A stretch of DNA of 48,003 bases, from positions 1 through 48,003 of the forward strand of contig WTGU01000053.1 of assembly GCA_011523425.1 (NCBI GenBank), read 5' to 3'. How positions within the stretch are numbered: the stretch's first letter is position 1; the number at the start of each line of letters is the position of its first letter. Below are positions 1 to 7,569 of this stretch, one piece after another. The notes beneath the pieces were generated by a model. The model was given only the letters and a program-made list of their open reading frames with translations, was not told the origin of the DNA and ran no database searches. The position numbers and the translations under genes were made by a program. This stretch comes from Alphaproteobacteria bacterium (GTDB lineage: Bacteria > Pseudomonadota > Alphaproteobacteria > UBA828).

Positions 1-28
1 CACGGGCTCGACCATTCTGACCCCCTGA
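1..28 (+). CDS. Possible 3' end of an upstream gene (partial)
   Basis: Reading from base 2, the frame gives TGSTILTP and stops with TGA at 26-28, 39 bases before the methyltransferase start. Eight codons are too few to name a family. It could equally be non-coding, because the other forward frame beginning at base 3 also stops early. Confidence 0.2.
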
Positions 29-67
29 GCGCCGGCCGGGCGGGGGCCTCGCCGGGGAGGCGGGCCG

Positions 68-1387
68 GTGACGGCGGCGGGCGCTGGGGCGGCCGACCGC
101 GGCGCCTTCCGCGACCCCGCGTTCACGGCCAACCGGGAGGCGCCGGTGCACCGCTGGGTGCCCTGGATCGCCGGTTTCTCGCGGCAGTTCGTCCAGGACG
201 CGCTGGCGCGCCACCTGCAGGCGCCGGGGGTGGTGCTGGACCCCTTCGCAGGCGTCGGCACGACGCTGCTCGAGGCCGACCTCGCCGGGCACGCGGCCAT
301 CGGCTTCGAGATCAACCCCTACGCCGCCTTCGCCGCGCGGGCGAAGCTCGCGGCCCATCGGCTGGAGCCCGCGCGGCTCCGCACCGCCGCTGCGGCCTTC
401 GAGGCGTTCATGGCGGAGAGCCGGCGCTCGGGCCGTGCGCCGAGCGCGTCCCCGCCCGCCGCCTTCCGCACCCGCGCGCCCTTCTATAGCCCGGCGGTCG
501 AGCGCAAGGTGCTGCTGGCTTTCGATTTCATGGAGACGCTGGAGGCGCCCGTCGCCGCTCTCTTCCGCCTCGCCTTCGCGGCGACCATGGTGGGCTACTC
601 CAACTACTCCTACGAGCCCAGTTTGGGGCGCAAGGCCTCGGTCGGGCGACCCGAGGTGGAGGACGACGACGTGGCCGGCGCCATCGCGGCGAAGGTCCGG
701 CAGATGGCGGACGATGTCGCGTGGTATCGCGAAGACCGCGCGAACCCCGAGCGGGACGACGGGCGCGTGCTCGAAGAGTCGTTCTTCGACGGCTACGCCG
801 CGCTCGACGAGGCGAGCGTGGACCTCCTGATCACCTCGCCGCCCTACCTCAACAACTACCACTACAACCGCAACACGCGGCCCCATCTCTACTGGCTCGG
901 GTTCTGCGCCACGCCCGGCGACACGAAGCACCTTGAGGAGCTCAACTTCGGCACCTACTGGCAGAACGCCCGCTACGAGGCGCGCATCGACCTCGATCCC
1001 GCCATAGACGACGCGGAGATCCGGGCCGCGCTCGACGAGGTGAGGCGGCGGAACCCGGACAAGGGCGTCTACGGCGGCAACGGCTGGGCCAACTACGCGG
1101 CGCGCTACTTCAACGACTGCGCCCGCTTCGCAGGCGGCGCGGCGCGGTGCCTCAGGCCGGGGGCGACGGCGCTGGTGGTAATTGGTAACTCCATCCTGCA
1201 GGGGGTGCCGATCCCGACCGACCGCTTCCTCGCTGCCATCGCGGCGCCGCGGGGCTTCGCCGTCGCCGGTATCCATGTTCCCCGTGAAACACGGGTCGGC
1301 AGCAGCATCGTCGAGTCCAGCGTCCGCGCCGGCAAGGCGGCGGGTGGCGCGCTCTACGAAGCCGTCGTGGAGCTCCGCCGCCTCTGA
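68..1387 (+). CDS. DNA methyltransferase, TSPPY type (probably N4-cytosine or N6-adenine)
   Basis: A 439-residue protein with both hallmarks of an amino-methylating DNA methyltransferase. The SAM-binding motif DPFAGVGTT is at residues 58-66, followed by the acidic GFEINPY strand (79-85). The catalytic motif TSPPY is at 256-260, followed by LNNYHYNRNT. Motif I precedes the catalytic motif by about 190 residues, so a target-recognition or insertion region lies between them (alpha-like order). TSPPY is commonest in N4-cytosine enzymes, but the modified base is not settled by the motif. The start is GTG at 68; there is no strong ribosome site. No restriction endonuclease is visible downstream, since the next gene is trpE(G); a partner could lie upstream of the window. 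An orphan regulatory methylase is the alternative. Confidence 0.85.
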   Translation: MTAAGAGAADRGAFRDPAFTANREAPVHRWVPWIAGFSRQFVQDALARHLQAPGVVLDPFAGVGTTLLEADLAGHAAIGFEINPYAAFAARAKLAAHRLEPARLRTAAAAFEAFMAESRRSGRAPSASPPAAFRTRAPFYSPAVERKVLLAFDFMETLEAPVAALFRLAFAATMVGYSNYSYEPSLGRKASVGRPEVEDDDVAGAIAAKVRQMADDVAWYREDRANPERDDGRVLEESFFDGYAALDEASVDLLITSPPYLNNYHYNRNTRPHLYWLGFCATPGDTKHLEELNFGTYWQNARYEARIDLDPAIDDAEIRAALDEVRRRNPDKGVYGGNGWANYAARYFNDCARFAGGAARCLRPGATALVVIGNSILQGVPIPTDRFLAAIAAPRGFAVAGIHVPRETRVGSSIVESSVRAGKAAGGALYEAVVELRRL

Positions 1388-1544
1388 GGCGCGCGCGGGA
1401 TGCGGCGCATGAGGAGGCCGCGGCGCGGGTGAAGCGACAGCAGCCCGCGCGGCTACGGCCGTGGCGCAGACTGCCCTGCCCCTATGCCGTTCCGGCCATG
1501 GCGGCCGGGCTTGTTGGCCCCGTGGGCAGGTGGGATAAGGGGCC

Positions 1545-3725
1545 ATGAGCGAGCCCGTGACCCTGCACCGGAGCTACCGCACCCGCGGCGGCATCACCGT
1601 CCACCGCCGCGACCGCGAGGCGGCGGTGGCGCCCGCCGCCCAGGCCCTGGTCGAGCGCCTGGACCGCTATCCCGGCGTCTTCATGTCGTCCTGCTTCGAG
1701 TTCCCGGGCCGCTACACCCGCTGGGACCTGGGCTTCGCCGCGCCGCCGCTCAGCGTCACCTGCCGCGGACGCGACTTCGAGGTCACGGCGCTGGAGCCGC
1801 GGGGGCAGGTGCTGCTGGAGCCGATCCGCGCCGCGCTCGCGCCGCTGGACGCCGTCGCCGCGCTGGAGGCGGACGGCACGCGGCTTGGGGGCCGCGTGCA
1901 TCGGCCGACCGAGACGGTGCCGGAGGAGCAGCGCAGCCGGCAGCCCTCGATCTTCAGCGTGCTGCGCGCGGTCATCGAGCTCTTCGGCAACGGCGAGGAC
2001 CAGCATTTCGGCCTCTACGGCGCCTTCGGCTACGACCTCGCCCACCAGTTCGAGCCGGTCGAGCTGCACCGGGCGCGTGCCGCCGACCAGCGCGACCTGG
2101 TGCTCTTCGTGCCGGACGAGATCCTGGTCGTCGACCACATGTCGGATCGCGCCGTGTGGCACAGCTACGACTTCGTCACCCCCGCCGGCGACACTCGCGA
2201 CATGGCGCGCGCGCCGCGCAAGGACGCCTACGTGCCGCAGCCGCCCGACAACCGCCCGCCCGAGAACGACCACCCGCCGGGCGCCTATCCGGCGGTGGTG
2301 GAGCGGGCCAGGCAGGCGTTCCTCCGGGGCGATCTCTTCGAGGCGGTGATGAGCCAGCTCTTCAGCGAGGCCTGCGCCGATGCGCCTTCCCTGGTGTTCG
2401 AGCGGCTCCGCACCGTCAACCCGGCGCCCTACTGCGCGCTGATGAACCTCGGCGCCGGCGAGTTCCTGGTCGCCGCCTCGCCGGAGATGTACGTGCGGGT
2501 GGAGGGCCGCCGCGTCGAGACCTGCCCGATCTCGGGCACCATCGCCCGCGGCAAGGACGCGCTCGGCGATGCCGCGCAGATCGCGAAGCTCCTCAACTCG
2601 GCCAAGGACGAGGCCGAGCTCACCATGTGCACCGACGTCGACCGCAACGACAAGTCGCGCATCTGCGAGCCCGGCTCGGTGCGCGTGATCGGCCGGCGCC
2701 AGGTGGAGCTCTACTCGCGCCTGATCCACACGGTGGATCACGTCGAGGGGATCCTCAGGCCCGAATTCGACGCTCTCGATGCCTTCCTCAGCCACACCTG
2801 GGCGGTGACGGTGACCGGCGCGCCCAAGCACTGGGCGATCCGCTTCATCGAGGAGAACGAGCGCTCGGCGCGGCGCTGGTACGGCGGCGCCATCGGCCGC
2901 ATCGGCTTCGACGGGGCGATGAACACCGGGCTCACGCTCAGGACCGTCCGCATGAAGGACGGCATCGCCGAGATCAGGGCGGGCGCCACGCTGCTCTACG
3001 ACAGCGAGCCCGAGGCCGAGGACGAGGAGTGCCGCCTCAAGGCCTCCGCCCTCTTCGCGGCCGTGCGGGCGGAGCCGGCGGCGGCGCCCGCGCGCGCGTC
3101 CGAGAACCCGCCCGGGGCGGCGTGCCGCGTGCTCCTGGTGGATCACGAGGATTCCTTCGTGCACACCCTCGCCAACTACCTGCGCCAGACGGGGGCTGCG
3201 GTCGAGACGCTCAGGCCCCCCCTCGCACGCCGCATGCTGCGAGATGATGCCCCCGATCTGGTGGTGCTCTCGCCCGGCCCCGGCAGGCCGGAGGACTTCG
3301 GCACCGCGGAGACCATCGCGCTCGCGCTGGAAAAGGAGCTTCCGCTCTTCGGCGTCTGCCTCGGGCTGCAGGCGGTCGCCGAGTATTTCGGCGGGCGGCT
3401 GGCGCAGCTCGAGGAGCCGGTGCACGGCAAGCCCTCCGAGGTGACGGTGCTGGGCGGCGCCCTCTTCCGCGGGCTGCCGGTGCGCTTCCGCGTGGGGCGC
3501 TATCACTCGCTCTATGCCGCGCGCGCGTCGCTGCCGGACGATCTCCTCGCCGTCACCGCCGAGACCGACGACGGCGTCGTCATGGCGCTCGAGCACCGGG
3601 AGCGGCCGATCGCCGCCGTGCAGTTCCACCCGGAATCGATCCTCTCGCTGGACGACAGCATCGGCCTGCGGCTGATCGACAACGTGATGGCGACGCTCAC
3701 CGCAGGTGGGTCGGGCGGGCGCTGA
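1545..3725 (+). CDS. trpE(G): Anthranilate synthase, fused components I and II
   Basis: Catalyses chorismate plus glutamine to anthranilate, the first committed step of tryptophan synthesis. The 726-residue protein joins a TrpE chorismate-binding part (about residues 1-510; the ETCPISGTIARGKD segment is typical) to a TrpG glutamine amidotransferase part from about 525. The amidotransferase shows LLVDHEDSFVHTLANY, the oxyanion segment SPGPGRPEDFG, the nucleophile Cys in FGVCLGLQ (about 605) and the His-Glu pair in QFHPES (about 695). This single-chain architecture is the one known from rhizobia and Azospirillum. ATG at 1545 follows an AAGGGG ribosome site. No Trp-rich leader peptide or attenuator of the rhizobial type is visible upstream. 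It converges on the SDR gene with 16 bases between them. Confidence 0.96.
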   Translation: MSEPVTLHRSYRTRGGITVHRRDREAAVAPAAQALVERLDRYPGVFMSSCFEFPGRYTRWDLGFAAPPLSVTCRGRDFEVTALEPRGQVLLEPIRAALAPLDAVAALEADGTRLGGRVHRPTETVPEEQRSRQPSIFSVLRAVIELFGNGEDQHFGLYGAFGYDLAHQFEPVELHRARAADQRDLVLFVPDEILVVDHMSDRAVWHSYDFVTPAGDTRDMARAPRKDAYVPQPPDNRPPENDHPPGAYPAVVERARQAFLRGDLFEAVMSQLFSEACADAPSLVFERLRTVNPAPYCALMNLGAGEFLVAASPEMYVRVEGRRVETCPISGTIARGKDALGDAAQIAKLLNSAKDEAELTMCTDVDRNDKSRICEPGSVRVIGRRQVELYSRLIHTVDHVEGILRPEFDALDAFLSHTWAVTVTGAPKHWAIRFIEENERSARRWYGGAIGRIGFDGAMNTGLTLRTVRMKDGIAEIRAGATLLYDSEPEAEDEECRLKASALFAAVRAEPAAAPARASENPPGAACRVLLVDHEDSFVHTLANYLRQTGAAVETLRPPLARRMLRDDAPDLVVLSPGPGRPEDFGTAETIALALEKELPLFGVCLGLQAVAEYFGGRLAQLEEPVHGKPSEVTVLGGALFRGLPVRFRVGRYHSLYAARASLPDDLLAVTAETDDGVVMALEHRERPIAAVQFHPESILSLDDSIGLRLIDNVMATLTAGGSGGR

Positions 3726-3741
3726 GCGGGACGCCGCCCTC

Positions 3742-4482
3742 TTACAGGCTCCAGCCGCCGTCGATCGCCAGCGCCTGGCCGGTGGTGAAGGCGGACTCGT
3801 CCGACGCGAGATGGACGCAGAGCGCTGCCACCTCCGCCGGCGCCCCCATGCGCCCCACCGGGTGCCGCGCCGCGAAGGCTGCGCGCGCGGCCTCAGGCTC
3901 GGGCCGGGCGGCGAAGCGCTCCTCGAGGGAAGGCGTCTCCACCGCGCCGGGACAGACCGCGTTGCAGCGTACGCCGTCAGCGGCATAGTCGAGGGCGACG
4001 GACTTCGTCAGCCCGATGACGGCGGCCTTGCTGGCGCCGTAGGCGCAGCGCTCGGGCGCGGCCTTCACCGACGAGACCACCGACGCCATGTTGATGATCG
4101 AGCCGCCGCCGGCCGCCAGCATGGCCGGCAGGAAGGCGCGGATCATCCGGTACATGGCGGTCACGTTGAACCGGAGCGTCTCCTCCCAGTCGGCAGGCTC
4201 GCAGTCGAGGAGCGCGCCGTGGGGCACGCGGCCGGCGCAGTTGAAGAGCACGTCGAGCGCGCCGATCTCGTCGGCCGCCGCCGCCACCGCGGCCGGGTCG
4301 CGGACGTCGAGCGCCCGGCAGGTGACGCCGTCCAGCGCGGCGAGGCCCGCGAGCTTGCCGTCGTCGATATCGGTCGCCCAGAGCCTGGCGCCCTCATTCT
4401 GGAAGGCGACGGCAGTCGCGTGGCCGATCCCCTGGCCTGCGGCCGTGATCAGGGCGGTCTTGCCTGCGAGCCGGCCGGACAT
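3742..4482 (-). CDS. SDR-family dehydrogenase, BDH2/DHRS6-like
   Basis: A 246-residue short-chain dehydrogenase. It has the NAD(P) motif in LITAAGQGIGHA, an NCAG version of the NNAG motif, and the catalytic Ser...Tyr-x-x-x-Lys (SVVSSVKA, then YGASK). The chain resembles the cytosolic 3-hydroxybutyrate dehydrogenase/DHRS6 subgroup: LDVLFN, IRAFLPAMLA, GLTKSVALD, CPGAVETPSLEER and a terminal DGGWSL are shared by recall. Bacterial relatives also include 2-keto-3-deoxy sugar-acid dehydrogenases, so the substrate is open. It starts 3 bases after the stop of the upstream enoyl-CoA hydratase gene and is certainly co-transcribed with it, which favours an acyl- or hydroxyacid substrate. Confidence 0.88.
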   Translation of the reverse strand: MSGRLAGKTALITAAGQGIGHATAVAFQNEGARLWATDIDDGKLAGLAALDGVTCRALDVRDPAAVAAAADEIGALDVLFNCAGRVPHGALLDCEPADWEETLRFNVTAMYRMIRAFLPAMLAAGGGSIINMASVVSSVKAAPERCAYGASKAAVIGLTKSVALDYAADGVRCNAVCPGAVETPSLEERFAARPEPEAARAAFAARHPVGRMGAPAEVAALCVHLASDESAFTTGQALAIDGGWSL

Positions 4483-4485
4483 CGC

Positions 4486-5283
4486 TCAGCGGCCGGTGAA
4501 GGCGGGCGCGCGCTTCTCGACGAAGGCCGTCACCCCTTCGGCGAAATCCTCGCTGGCCGCGCAATCCGAAAACATCTCCGCCTCCGCCTGAAGCTGATCC
4601 TCGAGCGAGGCGTGGCCGGAGTTGCCGAGCAGCCGCTTGGTGTTGGCGTAGGCGCGCGCAGGCCCTGCGGCGAGGCGGCGCGCCAGCGCCTCGGTCTCCT
4701 CGTCCAGCCGGCCCGGCGAGACGACGCGGTTGACGATGCCAAGGCGCTCCGCTTCCCGCGCGCCGAAGCGATCGCCCAGGAGCGCCAGCTCCATCGCCTT
4801 CTTCGCGCCCACCGTGCGCGGCAGGAACCAGGTGGACGAGCCGTCGGGGCTGGTGCCGATGCGGCAGTAGGCCATGGTGAAGATGGCGTCGGCAGCCGCC
4901 ACCGCGAGGTCGCAGGCGAGAACCAGGCTCAGCCCGAAGCCGCCGGCGGCGCCGTCGATCCTGGCGATGACCGGCTGCGGCATCCGCCGCATCATCCGGA
5001 TGATCGCGTGGACCCGGTCGATCATCGCCTCGAAGTGGCGCCGGCGCGCGTCCGGGCCGAGCCCCAGCAGGCCGTGGAAGGAGCGCAGGTCGCCGCCCGC
5101 CATGAAGAATCCGCCGGCGCCCCGCAGCACCACCACACGCGTCTCGCTCTCGCGCTCGAGGGCAGCCAGCGCGGCGACCAGCGCATCGCAGAGCTCGTCG
5201 TTGAGCGCGTTCAGCACCTCCGGCCGGTTGAGCGTCACCCGGGCGATGCCGTTCTCCCGCTCGATCAGCACGGTGTCACTCAT
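4486..5283 (-). CDS. Enoyl-CoA hydratase/isomerase family protein, PaaG-like
   Basis: A 265-residue crotonase-fold protein. NRPEVLNALN and FMAGGDLRSF form the CoA/oxyanion region, and GGFGLSLVLACDLAVA is the second oxyanion helix. In place of the two hydratase glutamates it has Phe-Gly-Leu in the first position and Asp in GTSPDGSSTW in the second. An Asp there is characteristic of PaaG-type isomerases, so isomerisation is more likely than hydration. A strong ribosome site (GAGGGAGACGAGAGAC) precedes ATG at 5283. It is the first gene of a two-gene operon with the SDR. Which acyl-CoA is used cannot be told. Confidence 0.87.
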   Translation of the reverse strand: MSDTVLIERENGIARVTLNRPEVLNALNDELCDALVAALAALERESETRVVVLRGAGGFFMAGGDLRSFHGLLGLGPDARRRHFEAMIDRVHAIIRMMRRMPQPVIARIDGAAGGFGLSLVLACDLAVAAADAIFTMAYCRIGTSPDGSSTWFLPRTVGAKKAMELALLGDRFGAREAERLGIVNRVVSPGRLDEETEALARRLAAGPARAYANTKRLLGNSGHASLEDQLQAEAEMFSDCAASEDFAEGVTAFVEKRAPAFTGR

Positions 5284-5391
5284 GTCTCTCGTCTCCCTCA
5301 GCTATGGCCGCCGCAGCGTGCGCGCGTCCTACCATCACGCGGCGCGCTGGGCGAGACTGGCGTGCCGCGGACCGAATGACGGAGGAGACCG

Positions 5392-5799
5392 ATGGCCGAG
5401 AACGCCGTTCGCATCAAGACCGATCCCGACCCCTACGAGCCCTTCAGGCTGGCGCAGGCCTACCGGGTCGGCGACCTGATCTTCGTCTCCGGCCAGACCG
5501 CGATCTCGCTCGACGGCGCCATCGTCGGCGCGGGCGATTTCGACGCGCAGGCCGCGCAGACCTTCGAGAACCTGGCGGCGGTGCTTCGCGCCGGCGGCTC
5601 CGATCTCTCGAAGGTCGTCAAGGTGACGATCTTCCTGAAGGACATGAGCAATTTCGGCAAGATCGTCGCCCTTCGCGAAAAGTACTTCACCCCGCCCTAT
5701 CCGGCCGACACGATCGTCGAGATCACCTCGCTGGCGTTGCCGGAGCTCGAGATCGAGATCGAGGCGATCGCCCTGGTCGAGGGCGAGATCGAAGGCTGA
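5392..5799 (+). CDS. RidA/YjgF/UK114-family protein lacking the catalytic arginine
   Basis: A 135-residue single-domain Rid protein. Classical RidA hydrolyses reactive 2-imino acids made by PLP enzymes. The fold signatures are present: LIFVSGQTAISLDGAIVG, VVKVTIFLKDMSNF and LEIEIEAIAL. However, the segment that reads PAR-x-x-V-E in deaminating RidA reads PADTIVEI here, placing Asp106 where the imine-binding arginine belongs. This points to a non-deaminase Rid subgroup of unknown activity. ATG at 5392 sits behind a perfect GGAGGAG. It is divergent from the enoyl-CoA hydratase gene across 108 bases. A separate Rid protein at 32076 keeps the arginine. Confidence 0.9.
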   Translation: MAENAVRIKTDPDPYEPFRLAQAYRVGDLIFVSGQTAISLDGAIVGAGDFDAQAAQTFENLAAVLRAGGSDLSKVVKVTIFLKDMSNFGKIVALREKYFTPPYPADTIVEITSLALPELEIEIEAIALVEGEIEG

Positions 5800-5810
5800 T
5801 CCCGTCCAGC

Positions 5811-5834
5811 GCCGGCGCGAGCGCCCGCGCCGGC
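5811..5834 (+). terminator. GC-rich hairpin after the RidA-like gene
   Basis: A perfect 9-bp stem (GCCGGCGCG pairing with CGCGCCGGC, 6-base loop) lies 12 bases past the stop codon. No T tract follows, so it is a terminator-like hairpin rather than a textbook intrinsic terminator. It may also protect the transcript's 3' end. Confidence 0.45.
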
Positions 5835-5905
5835 AAAGCGATCCGGCCTTGCCAAGGGCGCGCGATGCCGCAATCCTCCCGCCCGAGACAGGGAGGATTC
5901 GAGTC

Positions 5906-6346
5906 ATGTCGAGAAGCCTTGTCGAAACCTTTCTCGGTGCGGTGGTGCTTGCGGTGGCCATCGGCTTCATCGTCTTCGCCTACACGCGGAGCGGCGTCGC
6001 CACGGTGAGCGGCTACGAGGTGAGCGCGGCGTTCAACCGGGTCGACGGCATCGCCGCCGGCTCCGACGTGCGCATCGGCGGCATCAAGGTCGGCTCGGTG
6101 GTCGAGCGCTCGCTCGAGCCCGAGACCTATCGGGCCGTGCTCCGCATGAGCATCGACGAGACCGTCCCGCTGCCCACGGACACCACGGCGGCGGTGGTCA
6201 GCGACGGCCTGCTCGGCGGCAAGTTCATCGACATCCAGCCGGGCGCCGAGGAGGCTCTCATCGCCGACGGCGGGCGCATCGCCTACACCCAGTCCACGCT
6301 CCTGCTGGAGGAGCTGATCGGCCAGTTCGCGTTCGGCACGGAGTAG
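5906..6346 (+). CDS. mlaD: MCE-domain lipid-transport protein, MlaD-like
   Basis: A 146-residue membrane-anchored MCE protein. MlaD proteins form a hexameric periplasmic ring that hands phospholipids between membranes. One N-terminal transmembrane helix (TFLGAVVLAVAIGFIVFAY, about residues 8-26) is followed by the MCE core: FNRVDGIAAGSDVRIGGIKV and the VSDGLLGGKFIDIQPG motif. The ATG at 5906 is chosen over an in-frame ATG at 5849 because GGGAGG lies 9 bases upstream and this start gives a normal length. No mlaE or mlaF is adjacent. Instead it abuts the DUF2155 gene, an isolated placement typical of alphaproteobacteria. Confidence 0.92.
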   Translation: MSRSLVETFLGAVVLAVAIGFIVFAYTRSGVATVSGYEVSAAFNRVDGIAAGSDVRIGGIKVGSVVERSLEPETYRAVLRMSIDETVPLPTDTTAAVVSDGLLGGKFIDIQPGAEEALIADGGRIAYTQSTLLLEELIGQFAFGTE

Positions 6347-6766
6347 GTGAGGGCGCTCACTCTACCGGCCGCCGCTGCGGCGCTCGCTGCGGCGCTCTGC
6401 GCCGGGCCAAGTGCCGGTGCAGCCGAGCGCCCGCTCGCCCTGCTCCAGGCGCTGGACAAGGTGGTGGCGCGCACCTCCACGCTGGCAGCGCCGCTCGACG
6501 AGCCGGTCCGCTTCGGGACGCTCAGGATCGTCGTCCGCGTCTGCCACGAGGCGCCGCCCGAGGAGCCGCCGGAAAACGCCGCCTTCCTGGAGATCGACGA
6601 GGTCGACCACGAGGGGCGCGCGGTGCGCCTCTATACCGGCTGGATGTTCTCGTCGACGCCGGGGCTCGCGGCGCTGGAGCATCCGGTCTACGACATCGGC
6701 GTGCTCGCCTGCACCGACTCCGAGCCGGCGGCAGAGAGCGAGTCGTCCGAGAAGCCCGCCGGGTAG
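6347..6766 (+). CDS. DUF2155 secreted protein
   Basis: A 139-residue protein with a signal peptide (alanine-rich core, residues 5-24, cleavage near GAA). The DUF2155 core comprises [54 protein letters not shown] and LACTD; the two cysteines (in VRVC and LAC) may form a disulfide. The function of the family is unknown. The GTG start follows the mlaD stop with no gap, so translation is probably coupled. Its last 79 bases overlap the 3' end of aat on the opposite strand, and the overlapping acidic tail is outside the conserved domain. Confidence 0.85.
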   Translation: MRALTLPAAAAALAAALCAGPSAGAAERPLALLQALDKVVARTSTLAAPLDEPVRFGTLRIVVRVCHEAPPEEPPENAAFLEIDEVDHEGRAVRLYTGWMFSSTPGLAALEHPVYDIGVLACTDSEPAAESESSEKPAG

Positions 6767-7359
6767 AAGCTCGCCGGCCGCTCGAGCGCCTCGGCGAGCC
6801 GGGCGTGGTAGCGCGCGCGCGGTATCTCGACGGCGCCGAAGCGACTCAGGTGGGGGGTGACGAACTGGGTGTCGAGCAGCGTGAAGGCGCCGGCCCTGAG
6901 GCGGGCGACCAGATGCACCAGCGCGACCTTGCTCGCGTCCCGCTCGATGCTGAACATGCTCTCGCCGAAGAACGCCGCGCCCAGCGAGACGCCGTAGAGC
7001 CCGCCCACGAGCGCGTTGTCGCGCCAGGCCTCCACGCTGTGGGCGTGCCCCTGCCGGTGCAGCGCGCAATAGGCCTCGAAGATCGCGCCGTTGATCCAGG
7101 ATTCGGGGCGGCGCCCGGTGCGGCGCGCGCAGCCGCGCACGACGCGGGGGAAGTCGCGGTTCACGGTGATGCGGAAGTGCCCGGCGCGCACGGTGCGCGC
7201 GAGCCGGCGGGGCACGTGGAAGCGGTCGAGCGGAATGACGCCCCGGCTTTCCGGATCGACCCAGAAGACGTCCGGTTCCGCCTTGCCCTCCGCCATGGGG
7301 AAGAGCCCGCAGCCATAGGCCCTGAGGATCAGCGCCGGCGTGAGCTCGACGGTCGTCAC
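6688..7359 (-). CDS. aat: Leucyl/phenylalanyl-tRNA-protein transferase
   Basis: Transfers Leu or Phe from tRNA to the N-terminal Arg/Lys of proteins, marking them for ClpS/ClpAP (N-degron pathway). The 223-residue protein has the family signatures [63 protein letters not shown] and [16 protein letters not shown]. It starts at GTG 7359 without a clear ribosome site; a hairpin-bounded repeat ends 17 bases upstream. It is the last gene of the aroQ-accB-accC-aat run and overlaps the DUF2155 gene tail to tail. Confidence 0.95.
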   Translation of the reverse strand: MTTVELTPALILRAYGCGLFPMAEGKAEPDVFWVDPESRGVIPLDRFHVPRRLARTVRAGHFRITVNRDFPRVVRGCARRTGRRPESWINGAIFEAYCALHRQGHAHSVEAWRDNALVGGLYGVSLGAAFFGESMFSIERDASKVALVHLVARLRAGAFTLLDTQFVTPHLSRFGAVEIPRARYHARLAEALERPASFYPAGFSDDSLSAAGSESVQASTPMS

Positions 7360-7375
7360 GGCGTCCGGACTGGGC

Positions 7376-7569
7376 TAGAGCGTATCCGTCTTCGACGGAT
7401 ACGCGACAGGTCGCGACTGCGGCCCGCCGCTCATGCGGCGCGCCCGCATCGTTCGCTCCGCGCGCGTTGACGCGCGACGGCGCCGGCAGGCGCGCGGAAT
7501 CGCGGGACGGCCGGCTGCCGTGAGCGACAAGGAGGCTGGAGCGTTTCCGTGTAAAGCGGACACGCTCTA
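7376..7569. repeat. Dispersed hairpin-bounded repeat, copy A
   Basis: A 194-bp element between accC and aat, with about 93% identity over roughly 165 bp to the inverted copy B at 37509-37701. Its ends are imperfect inverted repeats (TAGAGCGTATCCG versus TAGAGCGTGTCCG) beginning with TA. The left end folds as an 11-bp stem (GCGTATCCGTC, 7380-7390, with 7394-7404). The right end folds as GAGCGTTTCCG (7539-7549) with 7557-7567, with one mismatch. The outermost TAG on the right is the stop codon of accC. No transposase is encoded. The structure recalls palindrome-bounded intergenic elements of rhizobia (RIME-like) or a MITE with TA target duplication. Confidence 0.82.

Noticed and set aside
1388-1544. 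Trp leader peptide/attenuator before trpE(G)
   Set aside because: Short frames here (for example from 1484 or 1498) contain only one or two scattered Trp codons, with no tandem Trp codons and no clear competing hairpins.
1482-3986. 834-codon minus-strand frame and a 587-codon plus-strand frame across trpE(G)
   Set aside because: Both are dominated by Arg, Ala, Gly and Pro or by His/Leu/Val runs typical of GC-rich shadow frames, and they lie over a gene with unmistakable TrpE and TrpG motifs.
7375-7563. Arg-rich 62-codon ORF inside repeat copy A, with a parallel frame in copy B
   Set aside because: The two copies share an open frame ending in YPSKTDTL, but several substitutions are non-synonymous, composition is typical of GC-rich non-coding DNA, and there is no ribosome site.
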